DNA of 64,000 nt from Lachancea kluyveri NRRL Y-12651 (lineage: Eukaryota > Ascomycota > Saccharomycetes > Saccharomycetales > Saccharomycetaceae). The translations under genes were made by a program, and so were the position numbers. Shown here piece after piece: positions 38,519-47,688 of the stretch. Location of the stretch: the NCBI GenBank assembly GCA_000149225.2, contig CM000689.1:682001-746000 (forward strand), given 5' to 3'. Positions within the stretch are counted from its first letter, which is position 1. Every line of letters begins with the position of its first letter. The notes below the pieces were generated by a model. It was not told the origin of the DNA. It saw only the letters and a program-made list of their open reading frames with translations, and made no database searches.

Positions 38519-39799
38519 ATGCAATCTCAGCGCAGCGCTTATCCTCTCGCTACCAGCACCAGCAGGACCCATCTACAACGAAGACAGTCCCCACACGAAC
38601 ATGTACCACCGCAGGCAGCAGAGTACAAGGTCCTCGAAGAGATCGGGCGAGGGTCGTTTGGCTCGGTGCGCAAGGTAGTGCATCTCCCCACCGACAAGGT
38701 GCTAGTGCGCAAGGAGATCCGGTACGGCCACATGAACTCAAAGGAGCGACACCAGCTAATATCTGAATTCTCGATTCTGTCGCAGCTCAAGCACGAATAC
38801 ATCGTGGAGTTCATCAACTACGACTACGATTCGGCCCGCAACGTTGTGTACCTGTACATGGAGTACTGCTCGCACGGCGACCTTTCCCAAATGATCAAGC
38901 ACTACAAGCAGCAGAAAAAATACATACCCGAGAGCATTGTCTGGAGAATCATGGCGCAGATCCTCATGGCGCTGTACCGGTGCCACTACGGCACGGACAT
39001 CCCACCGCTGGAAAGCGTGTACGACAGATGCAAGCCTCCACACAAGGGCAAGACGGTGGTGATTCACAGAGACCTGAAACCGGGCAACGTCTTTCTGAGC
39101 GGGGACATAGAGGACTCAGAGCAGCCCGGCCGTGGCATGGACTACCGCAAGGCCGTAGTCAAGCTGGGCGACTTTGGTCTGGCAAAATCACTAGGGTCGT
39201 CGGTTGACTTTGCCACAACGTACGTGGGGACGCCCTACTACATGTCTCCAGAGGTGTTGATGGACCAGCCCTACTCGCCACTGAGCGACGTGTGGTCTCT
39301 CGGGTGCGTGGTGTACGAGATGTGCTCCCTGCACCCGCCGTTCCAGGCCAAGACGTACATGGAGCTGCAAGACAAGATCAAGTCGGGCGATTTCGAGAGC
39401 ATCCCGGACTACTACTCGCATGAGCTGAAGCTAATGGTAGAATCGTGTATCGACGTCAACCTGGACACAAGGCCGTCCACCTTTGTGCTACTGCAGGACC
39501 TGCAGATGAAGGCAATGAGAAAGTCGCTGGAGCTGGAGAGGCTTGAGAGAAACCTGCTGGACTACGAGCGCGAGCTGATGAACATTGAGCAAATACTGGA
39601 GGAGCAGGCCAGGTCATACGAGAACGAGATGGCGGAGCTGAAACTGCAGTACCGCAGGGAGTTTGAAGGCGCGGTGCAACAACGTGTGCGAGAGATGTTG
39701 AGTGGGAAAAAGGTGTCGGCGGCCACGAGCGCAGATATATTGAGTGGCAGAAACCAGCTGCATAGGCCCAATGTGCACTGGGGCGGCAGGGGTCGCTGA
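38519..39799 (+). CDS. KIN3: NIMA-related protein kinase Kin3
   Basis: A 426-residue NEK-family kinase. The first ATG is at 38519; the frame continues upstream without one. A short N-terminal region is followed by the kinase domain at about residues 35-330: [39 protein letters not shown] near 182, [19 protein letters not shown] coiled-coil with [19 protein letters not shown]-like heptads covers ~335-400. Length and layout are those of S. cerevisiae Kin3 (435), a non-essential kinase linked to chromosome segregation and DNA-damage responses. Convergent with ADE1, as in S. cerevisiae (YAR018C/YAR015W). Confidence 0.96.
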   Translation: MQSQRSAYPLATSTSRTHLQRRQSPHEHVPPQAAEYKVLEEIGRGSFGSVRKVVHLPTDKVLVRKEIRYGHMNSKERHQLISEFSILSQLKHEYIVEFINYDYDSARNVVYLYMEYCSHGDLSQMIKHYKQQKKYIPESIVWRIMAQILMALYRCHYGTDIPPLESVYDRCKPPHKGKTVVIHRDLKPGNVFLSGDIEDSEQPGRGMDYRKAVVKLGDFGLAKSLGSSVDFATTYVGTPYYMSPEVLMDQPYSPLSDVWSLGCVVYEMCSLHPPFQAKTYMELQDKIKSGDFESIPDYYSHELKLMVESCIDVNLDTRPSTFVLLQDLQMKAMRKSLELERLERNLLDYERELMNIEQILEEQARSYENEMAELKLQYRREFEGAVQQRVREMLSGKKVSAATSADILSGRNQLHRPNVHWGGRGR

Positions 39800-40108
39800 G
39801 CAAAATGTATGATCTGAGCGGAAGGATTCGGCCCCGAGGCATGGCGCTGGTGTGAGAAAGTTGTTGCAACCCTGCACGAATAGAGCGGGATCACGCACAG
39901 GAAGCGAATACAAGCCCAGGCATAGACACGGACCCTTGTCGCGCGTGCTGCATTGTAAATACTAATGTAATTCAATTTATACATTTTACGAACCCAGAGA
40001 ACAGAGGAAATAAACACCTATATCGGCAATAGCCAGGTATCCTGCAACCATAAACCGATGTGCTCTACCTCGAACCACCACAACGACGGGCGCGGCAAAA
40101 CAGCCATC
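39800..40108. other. Convergent intergenic KIN3/ADE1
   Basis: 3' ends of two converging genes; A/T-rich around 39955-40010. Nothing else is seen. Confidence 0.6.
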
Positions 40109-41026
40109 CTACGCCCATTTCTGGTCAGTCAAAGCCTCGTAGGCCTCAATGTACTTTTCCCTAGTCCTGTCGACGATTTCCTGCGGCATCTTGACACCGT
40201 CGACGCCGTTCAGCTTGTTCGACGTCAGCCAGTCTCTTAGAAACTGCTTGTCGTAGGAGTCCTGGCCCTTGCCAATGGCGTACTGCTTGCCGTTCCAGAA
40301 ACGCGAAGAGTCTGGGGTCAAAACCTCGTCCACCAGGATGATCTCGTTGGTGGACTCGTCGATACCAAACTCAAACTTGGTGTCGGCGATAATGATGCCC
40401 CTGCTCTTGGCGTACTCCTTGCACTTGGAGTACAGGGCGACCGCCAGCGAGGCTATTCTGTCGCACAGCTCCTGGCCAACCAGCTCCGCGGCTTGCTCTG
40501 GTGAAATGTTCTCGTCGTGCTCGCCCTGTTCGGCCTTGGTGGACGGGGTGAAGATTGGGTGCGGGAACTCCTGCGATTCTTGCAAGCCTTGTGGTTGTGG
40601 CAGGCCATGGACGGTTCCGGTCTGCTTGTACTCCTTCCACGCGGAGCCAGTGATGTAGCCACGGACGATGACCTCCAATGGGATCAGTTTGTGTTTGCGG
40701 ACAAGCAAGGACCTGTGCTCCAGCTGGGACCTGTACTTTGGCACAGACAGCTCGCTCGGCAAGAAGTCAAAGATGGTCTTGCCCTCTGGGATCTCGACCA
40801 AGTGGTTGCGGACGTCATCTTTCAACAGGGAAAACCAGAACGCGGACAGCTTGGTTAACAGGATGCCCTTGTCTGGGATGGTGTTTTCCATGATCACGTC
40901 GTAGGCAGAAATACGGTCTGTGGCGACAAACAGCAGGGTGCTGGCGTCGACTTCGTAGATGTCTCTAACTTTGCCTCTGGCAACTAGCGGCAGGACGTTG
41001 TCCAGGTTTGTTTGAGCGATGGACAT
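40109..41026 (-). CDS. ADE1: SAICAR synthetase (phosphoribosylaminoimidazole-succinocarboxamide synthase)
   Basis: A 305-residue enzyme of de novo purine synthesis, joining aspartate to CAIR with ATP. The start is the ATG at 41026 (MSIAQTNLDN); upstream residues in the same open frame are not family-like. Motifs are ARGKVRDIYEV and the ATP-site VATDRISAYDV in the N-terminal lobe, EVIVRGYITGSAWKEY, and the later IIADTKFEFG and DEVLTPDSSRFW. The length equals that of S. cerevisiae Ade1 (306). Divergent from BUD14, as in S. cerevisiae (YAR015W/YAR014C). Confidence 0.98.
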   Translation of the reverse strand: MSIAQTNLDNVLPLVARGKVRDIYEVDASTLLFVATDRISAYDVIMENTIPDKGILLTKLSAFWFSLLKDDVRNHLVEIPEGKTIFDFLPSELSVPKYRSQLEHRSLLVRKHKLIPLEVIVRGYITGSAWKEYKQTGTVHGLPQPQGLQESQEFPHPIFTPSTKAEQGEHDENISPEQAAELVGQELCDRIASLAVALYSKCKEYAKSRGIIIADTKFEFGIDESTNEIILVDEVLTPDSSRFWNGKQYAIGKGQDSYDKQFLRDWLTSNKLNGVDGVKMPQEIVDRTREKYIEAYEALTDQKWA

Positions 41027-41552
41027 TGGGGATTGAGTGTGGGTATATGCGGGTTTGCAGTTGTGCACTGTGTGTCGAAGCGGCAAGCGGAGGGGAGGGA
41101 GATGGTTGTGGAAGAGGTGTGTAATATATACATATATACGTAAGTTTGATACACCACCGGGCAATCAACAGAGTAAATTGCAGGGCCGGCGAAGTCAAAA
41201 CGCGACCCGAGGCCGTTCGAACCCTGGGGCGGGCATGGAGCAGCTCGCAAGAGATGGACAAACTCGATGGACAAACTAGACAGGGGTGGAAGAGTGTGCA
41301 GACAAAACAGACGAAAGACGAGAAAAGACAAAACCAACGCCGAAACGTAGAGCCAGGAAGCCGGAACTGTGCCGGGCGGGTTGTAGTCGCAGCGAGATGG
41401 TCTGGTTCGCCCCGGTACCATCCTGGCTCCCGACCCTCGGTCACCCTATACGTAGCGCAGGGTGCATCGCCAACAATGAATTCTCTTTCTACAGTCGCGA
41501 TCTGAAACCGTGCTAGCAACAACCAGCAACACCAAAACCACCAAAGCAACCG
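41027..41552. other. Divergent intergenic ADE1/BUD14
   Basis: Shared promoter region. A T-loop-like CGTTCGAACCC at about 41209-41219 was examined and rejected as a tRNA. I see no clear Bas1-type TGACTC site. No gene. Confidence 0.55.
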
Positions 41553-43649
41553 ATGGATGGTGTTCTGGATAAAGCATACGGCAGGTACTCCAATGGTGTT
41601 TCCGCCACCTCAAAGCCGCACCAGGACCTGCTACACGACCCAAGGCTCGTGGAGGACTATTCCGATATCTTGAACAGCATACCAAGACGGCTGACCGAAG
41701 AGGAGGAGAGCAGCATCAACGGCAGCGTCGTGATGACCAAAAACCACCCTGCTAGAAACAGCGCATTGAGCAACACGTCCAGCTTCTACTCGGTGCAGCC
41801 CGACAGCGATGGAGAGAGTAGTGAGAACGAAGACGATGGCGGAGTCGCGTTGCAACAGACAACCACACAGCAAGAAGACAATCTTGAAGAACAGACACAG
41901 CAGCCTGCACACGAGGATCAGAGTCTGCACATCGGTGAGAGCACACACAGGCTGGAAAATGGCAGTGACGAAAACTACGACTACTCGGATTCGGATTTTG
42001 AAGAAAACCTTGAAAAGCGCCTGCGGGAGATGGACGACAATGGCGGCCAAAGCAGCTCTGGATCGCAGCCATGCGCCACCGACTTTTTCGAAGATGAATC
42101 TTCCGAAGACGATCTGACGTTGGCCGGCGGCGATGGCAGCAACGACAAAGCAGCGAAGGGGGAGGAGGGGGAGCAGTATCTGCAGCAACTAGGGGAAGAC
42201 TACGAAGACAGCGATGACGATGGCGAGGAATACCAGCCATTACCGCCTCCGCAGGAGCTTGATCCGAGCAAGCTGTACGCGCTGTACGCGTTTCGCGGCC
42301 CCGACCCATCACACTGCCAGCTGGTCCAGGACCAGAGTTGCATGCTGCTAAACGATCAGGATTCGTACTGGTGGCTGGTCAAACGCTGTTCTGACGGCAA
42401 GATAGGGTTTGCACCCGCAGAGATCCTAGAGACATTTCCCGAGAGACTGGCCAGATTGAACTGCTGGAAAAATGAAAACATGTCTTCCCAGAACATTACA
42501 GAGACAGCCGGCGGCAATACCAGCGGAGAGGAGGAGAAAGCGGACGTAGAGAGCGAGGGCACTACAGGCACCGGCCACAGAGTGTTGCTGCAAGCGTTGA
42601 ACAAGAGCGACAAGTCGGTGAGCTTCAACGACGTTGTGAGCTATGCCGAGAGGTTTATCCAGGGCAGCGATGACGACAGTGACAGCGACAGCGACAACGA
42701 CAGCGATGGCGGGGAAAAGAACAAGAACGAGAACAAGGACAAGTACAAGAACAGAGACGCCAACTACAGCAACCCTGGTAAAGGTGAGGATTGCGACTTG
42801 CATGCAGAAACACAGGACAAACACAAAAACAAACACGCTCCCGTGGATAAAATTCACGAGGAGCGGGTAAACTTTCTCCAAGATGACGACGCCAGCGAGG
42901 TTGTCAGCGACGCATCGTTCAGCACCGCAAACATGGTTCCTCTGCAAGTAAAAAAAATGAGACGTGCAGAGCCGTTAGCAGAGCCGCCTGCAGAGACAGT
43001 GGGGCGGGAACAAGCGGCTGCAGCCGGAGAACCACCCGTAAAGAACCACCTCAAGCTAGCAGACGACGACGACCTGCATCAGATCTTCCAAGCCCCGAGC
43101 CTGCCTTTCAGCAACGGCAAGGAGATGCCCAACTCAAACTCCAACTACTCCATATCCACGATAGGCGAATACTCGCCGTCGTCTTCCGAGTGGACCAACG
43201 ATTCCCCACAGCTAAACAACAACGAGTTCGAGGTCACAAGCCCCACGGATGACAGAATACCCTCCACCAGGGCCATCCAAGACATTTCCAAGATTGTCGG
43301 CGAGATACAAGGGAATGGGGAACACGACGGGGAACACGATGGGACACATGTCGACGGGTACCGCAGCCCTGGGTCCGAGAAGACAGCGTCGCCACCCTCA
43401 ACCTCTCCCCTGCGCCTAGGCGGAGAAGCAAACACCACACTGGCAGTGCACAGGGAAAGCGTCTCCACATCTTCCTTTAACTCATGCATGGAGAACGAGC
43501 ATGGCGCATCAACAACTACGATAAACAGCACATTATCCACAATTGGCGGAAAGTTTAACCACCATCCTATCATACACGAGTTGTACAACCCGATATTTAC
43601 CAAGATTGACGATTTAATGAGAAAGGTTGAGCAGATTATGGACGAATAG
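41553..43649 (+). CDS. BUD14: SH3-domain regulator of the Glc7 phosphatase, Bud14
   Basis: A 698-residue acidic, largely disordered protein with one SH3 domain at about residues 240-300 (SKLYALYAFRGPDPSHCQLVQDQ...WWLVKRCSDGKIGFAPAEIL). The N-terminal conserved stretch is DYSDILNSIPRRLTEEEES. Ser/Asp-rich runs flank the SH3 domain, and the protein ends in a short helical segment YNPIFTKIDDLMRKVEQIM. In S. cerevisiae Bud14 (707 residues) directs Glc7 to polarity sites and restrains formins. The name rests on the SH3 arrangement, the C-terminus and the position next to ADE1. Confidence 0.92.
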   Translation: MDGVLDKAYGRYSNGVSATSKPHQDLLHDPRLVEDYSDILNSIPRRLTEEEESSINGSVVMTKNHPARNSALSNTSSFYSVQPDSDGESSENEDDGGVALQQTTTQQEDNLEEQTQQPAHEDQSLHIGESTHRLENGSDENYDYSDSDFEENLEKRLREMDDNGGQSSSGSQPCATDFFEDESSEDDLTLAGGDGSNDKAAKGEEGEQYLQQLGEDYEDSDDDGEEYQPLPPPQELDPSKLYALYAFRGPDPSHCQLVQDQSCMLLNDQDSYWWLVKRCSDGKIGFAPAEILETFPERLARLNCWKNENMSSQNITETAGGNTSGEEEKADVESEGTTGTGHRVLLQALNKSDKSVSFNDVVSYAERFIQGSDDDSDSDSDNDSDGGEKNKNENKDKYKNRDANYSNPGKGEDCDLHAETQDKHKNKHAPVDKIHEERVNFLQDDDASEVVSDASFSTANMVPLQVKKMRRAEPLAEPPAETVGREQAAAAGEPPVKNHLKLADDDDLHQIFQAPSLPFSNGKEMPNSNSNYSISTIGEYSPSSSEWTNDSPQLNNNEFEVTSPTDDRIPSTRAIQDISKIVGEIQGNGEHDGEHDGTHVDGYRSPGSEKTASPPSTSPLRLGGEANTTLAVHRESVSTSSFNSCMENEHGASTTTINSTLSTIGGKFNHHPIIHELYNPIFTKIDDLMRKVEQIMDE

Positions 43650-43684
43650 AGAAGGGTCTGAGCGTTTTCTCGTTGTTGCCACTA

Positions 43685-43721
43685 TTGCCGCTGTTGCCGC
43701 TGTTGCCGCTGTTGCCGCTGT
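43685..43721. repeat. TTGCCGCTG nine-base tandem repeat
   Basis: About four copies directly after the BUD14 stop, likely in its 3' untranslated region. Confidence 0.85.
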
Positions 43722-44043
43722 CTTTTTTTTTTTATTATGTATTTCGGTTGTTTTGGTATCACTTTGTTTCTGCTTTTCTCTTCGCAACCACACCTCTTGT
43801 ATACTAGTATATAATCGGTACGTTGAAGAACACTCTTGATCATGCTATCAAAGGGTGCGCCATAGCGCAGTATGAGGGCATATCTAAATATGCCAAATAG
43901 CTGCGTCGGCAATGTCTACTCGTATTCCGCGACACTGGAAATTTTCAGCCGGCAACCCTCAAATACACACATCACACCTTCTCATCGCACGCCTCAGACA
44001 GGCAGAAGGTCTTCTCAGCGGCGGATAACGATCGAGAGAGCTG

Positions 44044-44070
44044 AAAAAAAAAAAAAAAAAAAAAAAAAAA
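44044..44070. repeat. 27-base poly(dA) tract upstream of KAP104
   Basis: Uninterrupted A27, 126 bases before the KAP104 start. Confidence 0.9.
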
Positions 44071-44195
44071 GAGAGAACAAAAGAGAACAAAGAATCACTA
44101 GAAACAGCAGACGAGCAACCCAGATTGTTGAAACGCACACATACGCACGGACTCACACCTACACACACGGAAACGCTTACCCAAACCCTGAAACA

Positions 44196-46964
44196 ATGTC
44201 CTCGTGGAAACCTGACACTGCATCGTTGGCCCAGCTAACATCGGTTTTGAAAAACTCCATGTCCCCATCGCAGGCGGAACGGTCCAACGCCATGGAAACA
44301 CTCGAGTCCTTCAAGCTACAACCAGAGTTTTTCAACTACCTGTGCTACATCCTGATCGAAGGCGAGTCCGACACCACCTTGCAGACCCAGTTTTCTGCTG
44401 TGGACCTACAAAACGCCCGTGCCACTGCCGGCATGCTGCTGAAGAACTCCATGCTGTCTGCCGCCACCAGCCACAACATCGACTACGTCAAAAGCAACAT
44501 CGTGCACGGGCTGTACTCTTCAAACCCACTGGTTTCCAACGTGACCGGGATCGTCATCACGACGCTGTTCTCAACACACTACTGCAGACAGAACAGGGGC
44601 GACCCGACCGGGATCCAGATGCTGTCCCAGCTGCTGGAGCTGTCCTCGCACAACAACGAAGCCAGCATCAAGGCGCTGTCCAAGATCATGGAGGACAGTG
44701 CGCAGTTTTTCACTCTGCAATGGGGCACCTTGAAGCCGATGGATACCCTGGTTGACAGCTTTTTGAAGCTTATGACAAACGAGGCCAGCACGGTCATCCG
44801 GTCCGAGTCGATCAAGTGCCTGAACACGGTGATCCCACTGCAGACGCAGAGCTTCATTGTCCGGCTGGACGAATTCTTGTCCAAGCTGTTCCAGCTGGCC
44901 CAGACGGACGACAACAACTCGGTAAGAGCCCAGCTGTGCGTCGCGTTTGTGAACCTGCTTGAGTTTAGACCGGACAAGCTGGTGGACCATCTGACCGGCA
45001 TTGTCCAGTTTGTGCTACATCTGATCAACACCGTTGCGGAGGAAAAGGTTGCGCTGGAGGCGTGCGAGTTTCTGCTGGCCCTGGCTACAAACTCTCACAT
45101 ACCGGAAAACGTTGTCAAGCCCTACGTTGACGATGTGGTGCCCGTGCTGTTGTCCAAGATGGTCTTTAACCAGGAGGACATCCTCGTGCTGGAGAGTTCC
45201 AACGACGATGACGCAGACCTGGACGACAAGGACGAGGACATCAGACCCGTGGCGGCCAAGATTTCCAAGAAAAGAGATGTCGACGGCGCCAGTGACGGCA
45301 GCGGCAGCGGCAATGCCAAAGGGCTTGATGCGGACGACGACGGCGAGGAGGACGATGACGACGACGGCGACATTGACACGCAATGGAATTTGAGAAAGTG
45401 CTCAGCTGCGACCCTGGACGTACTGACCGGCATCTTGCCACGCGAGGTCCTGTCCGTGGCGTTCCCCATCCTGAGAGAGCACTTGATGTCCGAACAGTGG
45501 TTTATCCGCGAAGCCACGCTGCTTTCGCTGGGCGCCATGGCCGACGGAGGCATAAAGTACTTTGGCGATCAGCTTCCCACCCTGATCCCGTTCCTTGTGC
45601 AAGAGCTGGGCGACCATTGGGCGCCGGTGAGAAAGATTGCGTGCTGGACGCTGAGCAGGTTTTCGTCCTGGGTCCTACAGGATCACACCGAGTTTCTGAT
45701 TCCGGTTTTGGAGCCCATCTTAAACACGCTGGTGGACAAGAAGAAGGGCGTGCAAGAGGCGGCCATCAGCAGCGTTGCCGCGTTCATCGAGAGCTGCGAT
45801 GCGGAGCTGGTCGAGACGTTGCTGTATTCGGAGCTGCTGGCCAAGTTCAGCCAGTGCTTCCAGTTCTACAAAAAGAAAAACCTGATAATTCTGTATGATG
45901 CTGTCGGGAGACTTGCCGAAAAGTGCGAGATGGACGAAGCAGCTATGCAGATGATTTTGCCCCACCTGGTCAGCAAATGGAGCTCTCTTGCGGACACCGA
46001 CAAGGAGTTGTGGCCGCTGCTGGAGTGTTTGTCCTGCGTTGCGGCGTCGCTTGGCGAAAAATTTCTGCCCATGGCGCCGGAGGTGTACTCCAGGGCGTGG
46101 AGGATCCTGCGCCAGTGTGTGGAGCTGGAGGCAAAGGCGCAGCACGACCCCAGCGTCGAAGTGCCCGAGAAGGACTTTGTGATCACCTCGCTGGACCTGA
46201 TTGACGGGCTGGTGCAAGGACTGGGCCCCCAGAGCCAGCAGTTGCTGTTCCCCGGCAGCGGCAGCAGCGGCAGCAGCAGCGACACCTCGATGTTTCACGT
46301 GCTGCTGCAGTGTCTCCAGGACCCGGTCCACGAGGTCAGACAGAGCTGCTACGCACTACTCGGCGACATAGCCTATTTCTACGAGCCATCGCTGCTGGAG
46401 CCGTACCTGGCCGAGTTTCTAAAGTGCATCAGCGTCGAACTGGTGCACAACGATGACGCCGACGCGGTTCCTACCGTGAACAACGCGATCTGGTCGCTGG
46501 GCCTGATCAGCGAGAAAATAGATCTTGGCGAACACATCATCAACATGTCACGGCTCGTGCTGGACCTGTTCACCACGACGGGCATAGTGGTCCAGAGCTC
46601 CGTTTTGGAAAACCTGGCGGTCACTATCGGCAGAATGGCCCACTTCCGCCCCGAGGTGTTCACCTTTGGCATCTTCACCGAGGACTCTGTCTGGGAAAAA
46701 TGGTGCTCCTACGCAAAGAACCTACAGGACCCAGAAGAAAAGGCTAGCGCCTACTGGGGCTTTGTCAAGATCATGAATCTGATGAACCCCGATCTACGCA
46801 TGTCACCACGCACGCTGAAGGGCTTTGTCCGGGGCATTTCTACGGGCCTCGACGTGCATCCGTTTGCAGAGGACCTGTATGCTCTCCTAATGAACAATGC
46901 CGCGACGCTGCAGTCGCTGGAGCTGTCTCCGGACGAGATGGTGTTTTTGCAGCAGTTTATGTGA
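44196..46964 (+). CDS. KAP104: Karyopherin beta-2 (transportin) Kap104
   Basis: A 922-residue nuclear import receptor made of HEAT repeats. The ATG at 44196 starts MSSWKPDTASLAQL, like S. cerevisiae Kap104 (918). Highly conserved blocks include FNYLCYILIEGESD, LLKNSM, IIKALSKIMEDSAQFF-like IKALSKIMEDSAQFF, the acidic loop at about residues 333-396 (runs of Asp/Glu) followed by DTQWNLRKCSAATLDV, and ITSLDLIDGLVQGLG. It ends EMVFLQQFM. Kap104 imports the mRNA-binding proteins Nab2 and Hrp1 by their PY signals. In S. cerevisiae it is YBR017C, next to YBR016W, the sister gene of YDL012C. Confidence 0.97.
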   Translation: MSSWKPDTASLAQLTSVLKNSMSPSQAERSNAMETLESFKLQPEFFNYLCYILIEGESDTTLQTQFSAVDLQNARATAGMLLKNSMLSAATSHNIDYVKSNIVHGLYSSNPLVSNVTGIVITTLFSTHYCRQNRGDPTGIQMLSQLLELSSHNNEASIKALSKIMEDSAQFFTLQWGTLKPMDTLVDSFLKLMTNEASTVIRSESIKCLNTVIPLQTQSFIVRLDEFLSKLFQLAQTDDNNSVRAQLCVAFVNLLEFRPDKLVDHLTGIVQFVLHLINTVAEEKVALEACEFLLALATNSHIPENVVKPYVDDVVPVLLSKMVFNQEDILVLESSNDDDADLDDKDEDIRPVAAKISKKRDVDGASDGSGSGNAKGLDADDDGEEDDDDDGDIDTQWNLRKCSAATLDVLTGILPREVLSVAFPILREHLMSEQWFIREATLLSLGAMADGGIKYFGDQLPTLIPFLVQELGDHWAPVRKIACWTLSRFSSWVLQDHTEFLIPVLEPILNTLVDKKKGVQEAAISSVAAFIESCDAELVETLLYSELLAKFSQCFQFYKKKNLIILYDAVGRLAEKCEMDEAAMQMILPHLVSKWSSLADTDKELWPLLECLSCVAASLGEKFLPMAPEVYSRAWRILRQCVELEAKAQHDPSVEVPEKDFVITSLDLIDGLVQGLGPQSQQLLFPGSGSSGSSSDTSMFHVLLQCLQDPVHEVRQSCYALLGDIAYFYEPSLLEPYLAEFLKCISVELVHNDDADAVPTVNNAIWSLGLISEKIDLGEHIINMSRLVLDLFTTTGIVVQSSVLENLAVTIGRMAHFRPEVFTFGIFTEDSVWEKWCSYAKNLQDPEEKASAYWGFVKIMNLMNPDLRMSPRTLKGFVRGISTGLDVHPFAEDLYALLMNNAATLQSLELSPDEMVFLQQFM

Positions 46965-47367
46965 GCATGGGAGGAGGTGAGGAGGCGGGGAGACAGTAAG
47001 ACATCTCGCTCAGCAGGCGGCGATTGATGACACGAGCGCAGCCTTTTTTCTGCATGTTCTTTTTCCGTCTTCATGTCTCTTTTCGCACAACCAAGAGTGT
47101 ATATAGATAGGTATACGTTATAAATGCCCTCTGCCTCTGCATTACGCGCTGACGCGAGCAGAACCGGTGTCGGCGCTTTTCTACAAGGCAGAAAAACATA
47201 GGTGTATCGCGAAAGGCGGGCGCTCGTCAAGCAGATGCGGCCGAATCCACGAAAAAGAAAAAGAAAGAAAAAGCGCGCGCATGGCTGGCAACCGACTACC
47301 GACCACGTGACTTCATCTACTCCCCGTGCGGCAACTTCTGTGCGTCGGAGGAGCCCGAAGGAAATCA

Positions 47368-47443
47368 GATAAGCTTCTCGAGCCAACCGGTTCTGATCTC
47401 GCCGCCATCCTCTGGTTTGTTTTCCTTTTCGCCCTCACTTATC
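47368..47443. promoter_or_regulatory. Two GATAAG sites upstream of DAL1
   Basis: GATAAG at 47368-47373 (plus) and CTTATC at 47438-47443 (minus), 321 and 251 bases before the start. Gln3 and Gat1 act through such paired GATA sites in nitrogen catabolite-repressed genes of S. cerevisiae, including the DAL genes. Confidence 0.65.
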
Positions 47444-47646
47444 CTATCTCGAGCGGTTTGCAATACAGCTGGCTGCAGTTTCTGTGGAGCGGAAGAAACT
47501 CATCTGCCTCTCTACGTGCCGCCCCTTTCCCCGGCATGTATTAAAAGACACCTTTGAGGGATGTTCGTTCTTTTTCTGTTGTGCTGATCCTGCTCCTGCT
47601 CCTGCTCCTGCTCTTCTCTTTAGCTACACAAAGCTTTATACAAACG

Positions 47647-47670
47647 CACACACACACACACACACACACA
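47647..47670. repeat. CA dinucleotide microsatellite
   Basis: Twelve CA units in the DAL1 leader, 18 bases before the start codon. Confidence 0.9.
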
Positions 47671-47688
47671 AACACAATAAACAACATC

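Larger units (their letters stand above)
43650..44195. other. Intergenic BUD14/KAP104
   Basis: Contains a TTGCCGCTG 9-mer repeat (about 43685-43721), a 27-base A run (44044-44070) and a CA-rich leader before KAP104. The KAP104 frame happens to stay open through this region back to an ATG at 43872, but the added residues look non-coding. Confidence 0.65.
46965..47688. other. Intergenic KAP104/DAL1 with GATA sites and simple repeats
   Basis: The right half is the DAL1 promoter: GATAAG sites at 47368 and 47438, a CCTGCT repeat at about 47589-47619 and a CA dinucleotide run at 47647-47670 just before the start. No gene. Confidence 0.7.

Noticed and set aside
41200-41225. T-loop-like CGTTCGAACCC in the ADE1/BUD14 spacer, a possible tRNA
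   Set aside because: The bases on either side do not pair as a T stem, and no matching acceptor, D or anticodon arms are found upstream.
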